Positions 14,938 to 26,761 of a DNA stretch of 64,000 nucleotides are shown here, in pieces (position 1 is the stretch's first letter; every line of letters starts with the position of its first letter). The stretch spans positions 5,022,001-5,086,000 of the forward strand of contig NC_133123.1 in the NCBI RefSeq assembly GCF_033568475.1, in the 5' to 3' direction. The notes under the pieces were generated by a model. That model saw nothing but the letters and a program-made list of their open reading frames with translations, did no database searches and was not told the DNA's origin. Source of the DNA: Henckelia pumila (taxonomy: Eukaryota > Streptophyta > Magnoliopsida > Lamiales > Gesneriaceae). A program made the position numbers and the translations under genes.

Positions 14938-16963
14938 TTTTCAGAACGTTCTTGGCGTTAAACCCTAGCAGATATTAATGGACGATGCGATATAGAATTT
15001 GGTTTTACCCCCCTGGAAGATAAGGACTTCTTAAAACGCCCACAATTATTTTAAAAATTGCTATGAAGCATGAATGTGGAATGACACTATATTTTGGTAA
15101 TCTTAAAAATACATTTTTAAATTTAGTTTTCAACTAATTTTAGATAATGGAATGTTATGAGAGTAGCCCCTTTTTTTATTTCGTTTTGGAAAAAAAATCA
15201 TATTTTATATTATTTATCATCATCTAATATGTTCAGAATCGAACAATTTGTACACATTAATAATTTGATATCCCTATCTCGAGATATCTCATGATTATTG
15301 TATCTTAATACTTTCCAAGAGTTTCTTTATTTTTGTTTTGTGATTTTTCACTTTCTCAAAAGTTGTAGCTTGAAAAGTTATGTTAGATAAATAGAAAAAA
15401 TTGTCAAGGTTGTTGGTCTTAATTTGAGGTGCAAACCATCATTGTTATTGATTCAAATAAATATTATTTTTTCTATTTTATTATTTATATGTTTTTTTTT
15501 GTTGGGTTGTTTAGTCACATGTGAATTATTGATTGTATAAAGCACTATAAAATATTAAATGATTAATCACTATTTAAATTATTCATATATTGATGGTAAG
15601 ATATTTCTCAAAAACACTTGGATTTGCAATTTGAAGATAACAAGACTGAAGAATTATGTTAGTAAATTTGAAGTCAAGACAAGAGATAGCTCTATGACCT
15701 CAAGATGAATTTATCTCGTACGTGGTGCTCATGAGATATGATAATCGTCTCATGAGATCGATAACTATAAAATAATATCAACTTTTTTTTGTCTGGAGGA
15801 AGACAAAAAACCAGATGAATGTATCAAAATTTGAATATAATCAATTAAATTGCCTTTGATCTTCAGTTTGTAGTGTTGTTTTCTGAAATAACATGTTTTT
15901 ATAATACAGAGTCTATTGGATCAAATAACTTATCAAAATCATCAAATGAATACCATTTTGTACGTAATGATATAAGAAAAACACGAAAAAATTTCGCACT
16001 AGTTCGCGAAACAACGGTACCGAAAATGAGGCACGACCTCCGTGTTCCCAACACTGCCTTGAGATTTCCAAGAATAAACATGTGTGCTAGGTTGCAACTT
16101 TTCCCCCTACTGCAGCATTTGCTGCCGGGAATTTTTCAGGCGACTATCGGGGCATCTAGAACAAGGCCTCTATTGCTTGGAAAATTCCCATGTTGCGTTT
16201 TGGAGCACTAGTTTTCCCTCGAGTTTTTTCGTTTTGAGTTTTTTTCACTTAATTCAAATTCTTAAGTATCAAAATTCCAACAAGCCTCCACACAATGAAA
16301 TTAAAGTATGAATATACGCAATGTCGAAATATAGTTTACAATGAAAAATATTGCATCAAGAGAGGTAGCTTATGACTTTGAAGCTTATGTAGATCGGATT
16401 TAGTATGTCATTAAATAAACACGATGTCTTGAACTTCTTGGCGGTTTGCGTCAACAGTACCTACACAACGTCTCTTCGCATTGTTTGGTTTTCTAGTTGT
16501 GTATGTTTTGACCATGAATACGTCTTGGCTTCGTCAGTGTTTTATCGAGGTGGTCTGTTCTCACACTTATATGAATGGTCTTTTTTTTAGAATATCACAC
16601 CATACTATATATTCTAAGTAAGGAACCATTCAAAGTTTAAAACTCGACCTCACTACATTGGTATGCTACAACATTGTTCATCCTGTAAATGAGTTGGAAG
16701 TAATTCCCGAGTGTTTTATTAAGTTTTTATAATTAAGTTATCCAATCGAAATAATATATTGTGATCTCCAGTCTACAAGTTGGGTGTCCATCAAGAAAAT
16801 TTTATTTCGGTGTTAAAACTAAAAAATCCAGTCAATATTGTATATCTCATGTTTGGATTAAAACGTTATTGCTTAAATAGTTTAAGCTTATTTATTTTCA
16901 AAATTGACAACACTATATTTTTCAAATGTGATCACTTTACTGATATTAGATTGGTGTTCGTAT
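14938..16963. other. AT-rich spacer upstream of the LTR array
   Basis: The first few hundred bases are the MORF8 promoter. Beyond about 15,800 there are coding-like patches on both strands near 15,870-16,210 and 16,400-16,590, which I cannot place in any family. They may be worn transposon DNA. No termini, target duplications or intact gene could be supported. Confidence 0.5.
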
Positions 16964-16968
16964 ATATC
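16964..16968. repeat. Left target-site duplication ATATC
   Basis: These five bases directly precede the TG of the first LTR and match 32,588-32,592 directly after the last LTR. A 5-bp duplication is what Ty3/gypsy integrases make. Confidence 0.9.
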
Positions 16969-18637
16969 TGTAACGCCTAGAATTTCCTCGTGCGTTAACC
17001 GTATGCATAATTAGGATAATTAAAGGTTAGATGTTTTAAATTTATTTAGGATTTTAACTTGGGTATTTTAAGTCTTATGAATTTTTGAGAAAACATTTTT
17101 TTTAGCGCGTAGACTGGGCAGTGGTCGACCGTGATAAAATTTTTATTTAAATTTTTGTCATAGAATTTTAAGAGCCTAAAATAATTATTTTAAGGCAAAT
17201 TTTATAAAAATTTTAGGTATTATATATATATATTTTTTAAAAGTTCATTTTTTCACCTTATCGGGCCATTTTATACGCTTTTAGAGTACTTTTAAATTGG
17301 ACCCTTGCATTATTTCGAAAATTCTAATTTTTATTATCCAAAATTTATGGACTACTGTTATTTACCTTCTTAAGCCCGTATTTTTTTTATTCTCTATTTT
17401 TAAGCCCATTACTAATAAATCTTTAAGTGAGTTGAATTGCCCTAAGGGCCCAATTATCCTCCACCTCTCCTGTTCACTTCCCTCATCCACATTATGAATA
17501 ACACAGAGTGTTAGCCGCCTCCTTTCAATCTCACACACCTCACAAATCCTTGGAATAAATATCAAGATTTTTGGATAGTTACGATCGTCTCGTCGTCGTG
17601 CCGCTTTCTTCCCCGCCCAAATCGCGTAGGAGGCATGTTCCTCCTTTCCTTTCTCACCCATTGGATCGTATAATCCTTATTTTCTGTAAAAAAATTATGT
17701 GTTTATGCATTTGGATGTGATTTGGAGGCCAATATCTTAGACTCATGCATCACTCTTTTGTTTGTTTTTTTTTTCTGTCATGTGCGTCACGGCTCATGTT
17801 TGTTTCTGCTGGGTTCTGGTGGCTCGAGTTGCTAAGGGCCTTGGTGTAGTGGCCTGGTTTTGGATCTTTGGGGTCACGTCTTGATGTGGTAGTAGGCTGG
17901 AAGTGGCTGGGCGGAGAGGGCCGATGGCTGGCCGGTTGTTGGGAAGGTCGCTGCGCAGTAGCAATGATGCGCGAGCTGCTATTTGGTGAGCCATGGTCCA
18001 GCCTTGTAGGCCATAGCTCAGGCCGTGGCTGGATGATTTTGAACCGGCAGGATCATGGGGTGGTCCTGCCGGCTGGACTCCGGCCACGGGTGGCCGGAGC
18101 TAGGAGTTTTAGAGGCTCGTAGTGAGCTACTCGGAAGGGGCGCCTTGGGGCCGTGAGAGAGTGAGGTGAGATGGGTGGGCTGGCTCGATCATTGGGGGGC
18201 TGGGTTTTTGGGCTTGGCCTTAACGGGCCACGTCCAGGTTAAGTCCGAGTCGGGTTCGGGTCTTAGGTTGGTCCGGGTCGGGTCTAATAAGTATAGGGTC
18301 CAAGTTTTTTTTGTTCTGGGCTTAAGTCTACTATAGGGCCCAAAGAGTTAAATTTATTAATGAGCTTAATTATTTAGTTATTATTTGGGCTTTAGTTGTT
18401 AGACTGGGCTTAATTATTATTTGGGTTCAGATAAATGTTTGGACTTGAAGTATGAATGGGCTTAAGTAAGTTTATTTGGGCCTAGAAAATATTTTAGTAG
18501 GACTTAAGTTAAATAATCATTTGGGATTAAGGTATTAACGTGGACTTCAGAAATTCAATAAGTGTAAATGGGCCAGACCTAGTTTTAAGTTTTAAGTTAA
18601 GAGGCAGCAACTCAAACCAGCCGTGCCAAATCAAATA

Positions 18638-18727
18638 GTCCGTAAATATATATTTAATAGATGTGTACGTAATATTTTGATATAAATATTATCTTTATAA
18701 AAAGAAATTAAATATATATTTACGGAC
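18638..18727. repeat. Foldback inside the LTR (GTCCGTAAATATATA arms)
   Basis: Arms of 21 bp (GTCCGTAAATATATATTT at the left, its complement at the right) enclose a 48-bp AT-rich loop. The same foldback occurs in LTR2 and LTR3 (near 24,061 and 31,556), so it was in the element before it inserted here. It could be a tiny nested inverted-repeat element, but I see no clear target duplication. Confidence 0.8.
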
Positions 18728-19536
18728 AATGTTTTTAAGGAAAAATAATATTTTTTAATTCACGATTCATGCATATGTTTCACGTTAAATTGATGGTATG
18801 TGAAGAAAAATAATTTTGGGATAATTGATGTGATTTGTGACAAACACGGGACTGGAGATCGGGATACCGGGCTCGATGACCTTTCTACTTACGATTATGA
18901 GCCTATGGATCCCCAAATGTTGGGTGAAGTGGCATAGGGCGTTAGGGGTTACACCCCACAGGCCGCCACCACGTACGATGAATTTAGATTGATCAATCGA
19001 ATTAGGTTACACTTCACTGATATGACCCACAACAAAGATTTTATGATTATGACATGCCATATTTATGTTATGTAATTATGATATGATTATGTTATGATTT
19101 ATTATTACGCATATGATTTTACATTTATGCATGCATTAAAATCCTCAGGTTATTTTTATATGCGTCATGTGCTTGCATGTGGTTTTATTTAATAGTACTT
19201 GTTATGTATATTATAGAGCATGCTGGGCCTCTAGGCTCACTAGATCTAAATGGTGCAGGAGAGCTTGAGACTGTAGCTGATGATGTGGTCCCGACTGGCG
19301 GCGAGGATCTCTGAGCATCTGCGGTGAGCTAGCGTACCCGCGACCTTTGCAGTATTCATGTTTCGGCATTATTTTCTTTTATGAGACTTTTATTCGAGGG
19401 TTGTAATAAACTACTTTTGCACGTGTTATCTACCTTTATCATGATTTTCTTGTGGTAGAACTTTAAAATCTACGTATTTACGCATTCTGAAATACCGCAT
19501 ACTTGTGTATGGATTTTTCTTAAATTATTTCGTGAG

Positions 19537-19600
19537 TTTATTGTACCTTAGCAATTTCTTAAATTATTTCGTGAGTTTCAAATTGCTAAGGTACAATAAA
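19537..19600. repeat. Second LTR foldback, shared by LTR1 and LTR2 only
   Basis: Inverted arms at 19,537-19,557 and 19,580-19,600 (TTTATTGTACCTTAGCAATT and its complement) form a stem with a 22-base loop. The equivalent is present near 24,955-25,021 in LTR2. LTR3 has only one arm. It is useful as a marker of which LTR is related to which. Confidence 0.85.
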
Positions 19601-19706
19601 ATTACTATTTATTTTATTTCCTGATTTATAACTATTTTTAGTATTGACGCATATACGTAAGGGCATATATCAATAAAAAAAATCCCTTGAGTTTTCGGTC
19701 GTTTCA

Positions 19707-22375
19707 ATTTGGTATCAAAGCAAGGTCCTTGGAGGGTAAGCTAGCCTGCTACGTGGAGCTCAGAAGTCGCATCGTCAGTCTGTGAGTTTTAAATATTTTT
19801 TTAAGTATATGTTTATGAATGGGACCCATTAGTTAAATCTTTACTGAAATTTATTTTATAAGAGTTTTCTTAAATTAAATGCTTAGTTATGCAATACGGT
19901 TGCTAAGGGATTGATGGGAATTTTAGTATGCCTCCGAGACGTGAAGTTCGCGATGCGGGTAATCTAAATTCATCTCCACCAGTAGCTCCACCACTCTCAA
20001 CATTCGAGGGAACCAGCAAGGACACTAGGGGTAAGGTGAAGATGAGAGTTTTACTTTATTGAAAACTAAGTGATTGATTGGCGAATGAAACCAATTCGTT
20101 TTGGATTCAATTAGTTTTGTTTTTGGGATTCTGTGTTATCATAGAATTTTTGAGGATATTTTACCTATGGACATTATGGATTGGATTATTATATTTTCTT
20201 TTATTTTTTGTTTGGAGTATGCACTTACGCTATAGGAAATGTAGTGCTATGGTTGAATGTCCTCTTGAATGCCTTGAGTGTATAGGATTTGTACGTTGAT
20301 AACTCTGAACTCTAGGAAGAGTGATGATGGGTTTAGTTTTGACTAGGGACTTATTGGATTTGGGATGATTGTGTTTGAGTTGCGTCGTTAAGTTTTGCTA
20401 AGTCAAGTTATCATAGGAGTTTACGTTTTAATTGCTATGTTTAAATGAAAATTTTGGGAACTTAAAGGTTGTTTTGCAGATGTTTGAGGATAGATGAGTG
20501 GATTGCACAAATTTGGTCAACTAGTGAAGTTGTGGTAAATTCAATTGTGGTGTCTGGGAAATGAATATTAGAGTAACATTTGGATTCTATTTATGAGTTA
20601 ATATAAAATTGTGGTTGGAAATTTTTACTTATGATACTACGAAATGCTTAAAAATATCAAACTTGGGTTACAATGGACCATATGAAATTGAAAAGTTCGC
20701 CTTAAGTTGTGATTAGAAACGAAAGTTTATAAATGGCTTGATTGAGATGTAGTAGACCCACGGGAAGGATAAGATATTTTATTTTTATCAAAGTGTGCAG
20801 CAGAAACATGACTTTTGAGATTCCGAAATTTGGGAACTAAGTGTGCACATGGATTTAATAGATTAGATTTGTTTGGGGACTTTGTTATTAGTAGTTCGAT
20901 TAGCCAATTTAAAGGACAGTCTCCGCAGCAGCAGCAGAGTCCGCAGGGCTAGCAGAGACGGCAACATTAGGGTGCAGTCGCCCCCAGCGTTGGAGGGTGC
21001 TCTTCTGCGAGGAGTGTCAAAAACCTCATTTTTGGCCAGTGTTTGGTTAGTTTCGGCAAGTGCTATCATTGCCAAGAACCGGGTCACATTTTGAAGAACT
21101 GTCCGAGGATGAAAAAGACTACAGGGCGCCTGTTTGTTATGCAGACTGAGGAGGCTGACCCCGACACTTCTTTTATCGTAGGTAATTCTCATTTATGATT
21201 ATTCGCTACTATTGGGATGTTTAGTTAATGCTTTACTTGGGCGATTACTCTATTGTTTGTACTTGTGATTTAGAACTGCATGCTTAAGTTTTGTTGGAAT
21301 TGTTGAATTTGTGGATTCGCATATTTAGGTTGGATTTTGTTGGTAATTGGGTTGGATTGTTACTCTTGATAGTATAGTCTATATCTGTTTGGGGACTTTT
21401 CTGCGTGCAGGAAAAAATTAGTATTAGAGGGGTTGCGACTTTTGCAATGTTAGTTCTGGAGCGACACATTCTTTCATCTCTTAATCTTTCTTTTAGTGGG
21501 CAGGTATCGGACCCGAGGTGTCTAGTACAGAGTACGATATTACAGTGCCTTCTGGTGAGGTTCCTTTTTTACTACCAGTGTTGTTAGTGAATTGGGGTTG
21601 GAGTTTGAGGGTTATGTGGTTAGAGCTGATCTAATGATTTTTGCTGATATCAGGATGTGATCTTATTTTGGGACGAAGAGAATGTTTTGAGAATTATCTT
21701 AGGAATTTGACTGACTTTTATGAAGGAATTTAGATTTATTTTTCTCAGAAATCGTTGAACCAAATTATTCGATATAAGGGTACTTAATAGAGATGATTTA
21801 GTTTGCTGCAGATATGAAATTTGGGAAATTGGTGATAATTCTAATCGAGTAATTAAGCATTGATTAAATCTTAGTGGTATTTGTGAGGGATTGGGATTGG
21901 GAATGTGTTTTTGTGAGCCTGATGATATCGAGGATGGATTTTGGTATTCGGAGTTATATTTTGGAGCAGATTCGCAGTCAATTCGAATAGTTATGTCTTG
22001 GTCCGTTTGAGATCCTGGAGAGGATTGATACATTGACTTATCGTGTAGCGCTACCATCAAATCTTGCAAGGGTGCACAACATATTTCATGTCTCGATGTT
22101 GCGAAAGTATATCTCGAACACATCACATATCCTGGATTTTGAGCCTCTACAGCTGGCGTCAGATTTGTCGTTCGAGGAGCGACCGAAGCAGATTTTGGAG
22201 CGCGAGGAGCGGAGGCTGAGGACGCGAGTTATTCCCATGGTCAAGGTCCGGTGGCTAAATCATTCTGAGGAGGAGGCCACCCGGGAGGCTGAGACCAATA
22301 TGCGGACGCGTTAACCGGATCTTTTCGGTACGTACCTCAATTTCGAGGATGAAATTTCTTTTAAGGGGGGAGAAT
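19707..22375 (+). mobile_element. Internal region 1 of the gypsy array, broken
   Basis: It contains the primer-binding site (19,710-19,721), a gag start region from about 19,928, a CCHC zinc-knuckle remnant around 21,020-21,180, a polyprotein C-terminal remnant at about 22,030-22,314, and the polypurine tract at 22,361-22,375. At 2.7 kb it lacks room for protease, reverse transcriptase, RNase H and most of integrase. It carries many breaks and cannot code. Confidence 0.88.
19710..19721 (+). other. Primer-binding site of the gypsy array (first copy)
   Basis: TGGTATCAAAGC lies three bases after LTR1 and matches the 3' end of initiator tRNA-Met (TGGTATCAGAGC in complement) with one difference. 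The second copy is at 25,129-25,140. Confidence 0.88.
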
Positions 22376-25125
22376 TGTAACGTCTAGAATTTTCTCGTGC
22401 GTTAACCGTATGCATAATTAGGATAATTAAAGGTTTAAATGACTTTTATTTATCATGATTAGATGTTTTAAATTCATTTAGGATTTTAAATTGGGTATTT
22501 TAAGTGTTATGAATTTTTGAGAAAACATTTTTTTAGCGCGTAGACTGGGCAGTGGTCGACCGTGATAAAATTTTTATTTAAATTTTTGTCATAGAATTTT
22601 AAGAGCCTAAAATAATTATTTTAAGGCTAATTTTATAAAAATTTTAGGTATTATATTTATATATTTTAAAAGTTCATTTTTTCACCTTATCGGGCCATTT
22701 TATACGCTTTTAGAGTACTTTTAAATTGGACCCTTGCATTATTTCGAAAATTCTAATTTTTATTATCCAAAATTTATGGACTACTGTTATTTACCTTCTT
22801 AAGCGCATATTTTTTTTATTCTCTATTTTTAAGCCCATTACTAATAAATCTTTAAGTGGGTTGAATTGCCCTAAGGGCCCAATTATCCTCCACCTCTCCC
22901 GTTCACTTCCCTCATCCACATTCTGAAAAACACAGAGTGTTAGCCGCCTCCTTTCAATCTCACACACTTCACAAATCCTTGGAATAAATATCAAGATTTT
23001 TGGATAGTTACGATCGTCCCGTCGTCGTGCCGCTTTCTTCCCCGCCCAAATCGCGTAGGAGGCATGTTCCTCCTTTCCTTTCTCACCCATTGGATTGTAT
23101 AATCCTTATTTTCTGTCGAAAATTATGTGTTTATGCATTTGGATGTGATTTGGAGGCCAATATCTTAGACTCATGCATCACTCTTTTGTTTTTTTTTCTG
23201 TCATGTGCGTCACGACTCGTGTTTGTTTCTGCTGGGTTCTGGTGGCTCGAGTTGCTAAGGGCCTTGGTGTAGTGGCCTGGTTTTGGATCTTTAAGGTCAC
23301 GTCTTGATGTGGTAGTAGGCTGGAAGTGGCTGGGCGGAGAGGGCCTATGCCTGGCCGGTTGTTGGGAAGGTCGCTGCGCAGTAGCAGTGATGCGCGAGCT
23401 GCTATTTGGTGAGCCACGGTCCAGCCTTGTAGGCCATGGCTCAGGTCGTGGCTGGATGATTTTGAACCGGCAGGACCATGGGGTGGTCTTGCCGGCTGGA
23501 CTCCGGTCACGGGTGGCCGAAGCTAGGAGTTTTAGAGGCTCGTAGTGAGCTGCTTGGAAGGGGCGCCTTGGGGCCGTGAGAGAGTGAGGTGAGATGGGTG
23601 GGCTGGGCTCGATCATTGGGGGGCTGGGTTTTTGGGCTTGACCTTAGCGGGCCACGTCCGGGTTAAGTCCGAGTCGGGTTCGGGTCTTAGGTTGGTCCGG
23701 GTCGGGTCTAATAGGTTTAGGGTCCAAGTTTTTTTTGTTCTGGGCTTAAGTCTACTATAGGGCCCAAAGAGTTAAATTTATTAATGGGCTTAATTATTTA
23801 GTTATTATTTGAGCTTTAGTTGTTAGAGTGAGCTTAATTATTATTTGGGTTCAGATAAATGTTTGGACCTGAAGTATGAATGAGCTTAAGTAAGTTTATT
23901 TGGGCCTAGAAAATATTTTAGTAGGACTTAAGTTAAATAATCACTTGGGCTTAAGGTATTAACGTGGGCTTGAGAAATTCAATAAATGTAAATGAGCCAG
24001 ACCTAGTTTTAAGTTTTAAGCTAAGGGGCAGCAACTCAAACCAGCCGTGCCAAATCAAATAGTCCGTAAATATATATTTAATAGATGTATACGTAATATT
24101 TTGATATAAATATTATATTTATAAAAGGAAATTAAATATATATTTACGGACAATGTTTTTAAGGAAAAATAATATTTTTTATTTCACGATTCATGCATAT
24201 GTTTTACGTTAAATTGATGGCATGTGAAGAAAAATAATTTTGGGATAATTGATGTGATTTGTGACAAACACGAGACTGGAGATAGGGATACCGGGCCCGA
24301 TGACCTTTTTACTTACGATTATGAGCCTATGGATCCCCAAAGGTTGGGTGAAGTGGCATAGGGCGTTAGGGGTTACACCCCACAGGCCGCCACCACGTAC
24401 GATGCATTTAGATTGATCAATCGAATTAGGTTACACTTCACTGATATGACCCACAATAAAGATTTTATGATTATGACATGCCATATTTATGTTATGTAAT
24501 TATGATATGATTATGTTATGATTTATTATTACGCATATGATTTTATATTCATGCATGCATTAAAATCCTCAGGTTATTTTTATATGTGTCATGTGTTTGC
24601 ATGTGGTTTTATTTAATAGTACTTGTTATGTATATTATAGAGCATGCTGGGCCTCTAGATCACTAGATCTAAATGGTGCAGGTGAGCTTGATACCGTAGC
24701 TGATGATGTGGTCCCGACTGGCGGCGAGGACCTCTGAGTATCTGCGGCGAGCTAGCGTACCCGCGACCTTTGCAGTATTCATGTTTCCGCATTATTTTCT
24801 TTTATGAGACTTTTATTCGAGGGTTGTAATAAACTACTTTTGCACGTGTTATCTATCTTTATCATGATTTTCTTGTGGTAGAACTTTAAAATCTACGTAT
24901 TTACGCATTCTGAAATACCGCATACTTGTGTATGGATTTTTCTTAAATTATTTCGTGATTTTATTATACCTTAGCAATTTCTTAAATTATTTCGTGAGTT
25001 TCAAATTGCTAAGGTACAATAAAATTACTATTTATTTTATTTCATGAATTATAACTATTTATTGACGCATATACGTAAGGGCATATATAAATAAAAAAAA
25101 ATCCCTTGAGTTTTCGGTCGTTTCA
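22376..25125 (+). repeat. LTR2 (2,750 bp), probable recombinant
   Basis: The middle LTR is full length from TGTAACG to TTTCA. In its first roughly 1.7 kb the informative variants side with LTR3. In its last roughly 0.8 kb, including the second foldback, they side with LTR1. This is the pattern left by unequal crossing-over between a left and a right LTR. Confidence 0.9.
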
Positions 25126-26562
25126 ATTTGGTATCAAAGCAAGGTCTTTGGAGGGTAAGCTAGCCTGCTACGTGGAGCTCAGAAGTCGCATCGTCAGTCT
25201 GTGAGTTTTAAATATTTTTTTAAGTATATGTTTATGAATGAGACCCGTTAGTTAAATCTTTACTGAAATTTATTTTATAAGAGTTTTCTTAAATTAAATG
25301 CTTAGTTATGCAATACGGTTGCGTGAGGGATTGATGGGAATTTTAGTATGCCTCCGAGACATGAAGTTCGCGATGCGGGTAATCTAGATTCATCTCCACC
25401 AGTAGCTCCACCACTCTCAGCATTCGAGGGAACCAGCAAGGACGCTAGGGGTAAGGTGAATATGAGAGTTTTACTTTATTGAAAACTAAGTGATTGATTG
25501 GCGAATGGAACCAATTCGTTTTGGATTCAATTAGTTTTGTTTTAAATGTAGTGACCCTTACCCGGATCACTTACTAAACAGAACTTAGGCATGCAATTAA
25601 CTTAATTAAACAGAAATCAGAATTCAACTGCGGAAACCATAACATTTATACAATCCCAAGAAAAAAAATATGTAAATATCCAAAAATATACAACCAAATC
25701 GAATAGCTGTATAAATCCAAAACAACAGAAAAAAAACCTAAACGAAGCTCCAGCTGATCAACCACTGTCTAGCCCCTCTTGGATCCACTCGCCTCGTCCA
25801 ATCGCAAACCTGCCCCATGGAATAGGGTGTCTAGAAACACAGAGTACGAGACGTGAGCATAAAACGCTCAGCACGAGAGTATGAGTAGACATGCATGCAA
25901 AGTGAACTCCCTAAAAACTCGAGGTCAAGGATTAGAGAACAAAGATAGACCGGGCCCTGGTATGTAGCATGCTGTGTCTTCGCTGCTGGAGGTGGCTCCC
26001 ATACCAAAATACCAGTGGATATGCCGGACCCAAATCGATGGAAGTCCAGCCACTAACAGGATAGGGTAGAACCCTACTAACAGACATCTCGAACGAGATA
26101 GCTCAATATGCAAATGAATGCAGCATAAATCAATGGCATATAAATCATGCAGTCACATAATATATGCATACTCAGTCAAGATATCTCGAACAGTATTTTC
26201 GTACCTCAAATACTAGGCAAGTGCTATCAGCCCTAGGTCCACGCCTATAATCCGCGCTACACTGCCAAATGATACTACCATCATTATAGCGCTCTAAAAG
26301 CCTTAACTAAGCTAAAGCATACTTCTAAATATTTTTAGGAAGCAAAATCTATACTTTCGTCCGTCGTTAGCCCTTTGCTGTCGAGTGCCTCAAAACTAGG
26401 CCACAACTTCGCTACAATGCCTGGACTGCTATGCCACTTCCGGATTCCCAACGGGACGCCTAGAATTCCCTAGATCTGAGCTGGAAGGCTAAGGAATCGA
26501 GAGAGAAGAGAGGAATTGGTGCACTCAAATGTGAGCTCGGCACCCCCTATTTATAGACGGAG

Positions 26563-26761
26563 TTCGGATCGTCCGAACTGGACTTCGGAGCCTCCGAACA
26601 CGTTCGGATTGTCCGAACCCAATATTACGTCATTGCTTACGTCAGCATAATGACGTCATCCATGAAGATTGTTGGAAGCACGATCGGAGCGTCCGAACCA
26701 CTCTTCGGACCGTCCGAACTTGGACTTTGGACTGTCCGAACTCACCAACGGAGCCTCCGAA
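26563..26761 (-). repeat. Seven-copy array of a 15-bp palindrome (TTCGGANNNTCCGAA)
   Basis: Copies lie at 26563-26577, 26584-26598, 26603-26617, 26683-26697, 26704-26718, 26726-26740 and 26747-26761. All end in TCCGAA. The left half is TTCGGA in four copies and varies by one or two bases in the other three. On the minus strand the array lies directly upstream of the TATA box, so it sits in the U3 promoter part of the solo LTR. Confidence 0.9.
26651..26658. promoter_or_regulatory. TGACGTCA bZIP-type site in the solo LTR
   Basis: A perfect TGACGTCA palindrome lies between the two clusters of TCCGAA palindromes, with ACGTCA sequences at about 26,627 and 26,639 nearby. In plants such ACGT-core sites bind bZIP/TGA factors. 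A role in this LTR is inferred from position only. Confidence 0.5.

Larger units (their letters stand above)
16969..19706 (+). repeat. LTR1 (2,738 bp)
   Basis: The left long terminal repeat runs from TGTAACGCC to CGGTCGTTTCA. It is long relative to its internal region. It contains a GC-rich block at about 17,800-18,300, an 88-90 bp foldback at 18,638-18,727 and a second foldback at 19,537-19,600. Reading frames inside it recur in all three LTRs and are not host genes. Confidence 0.93.

Noticed and set aside
23131-23616. Minus-strand reading frame of 161 codons (and close copies near 17,794 and 30,628)
   Set aside because: It recurs at the same place in all three LTRs, has Pro/Ser/Arg-rich composition and arises from the GC-rich LTR block. 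It is not a host gene.
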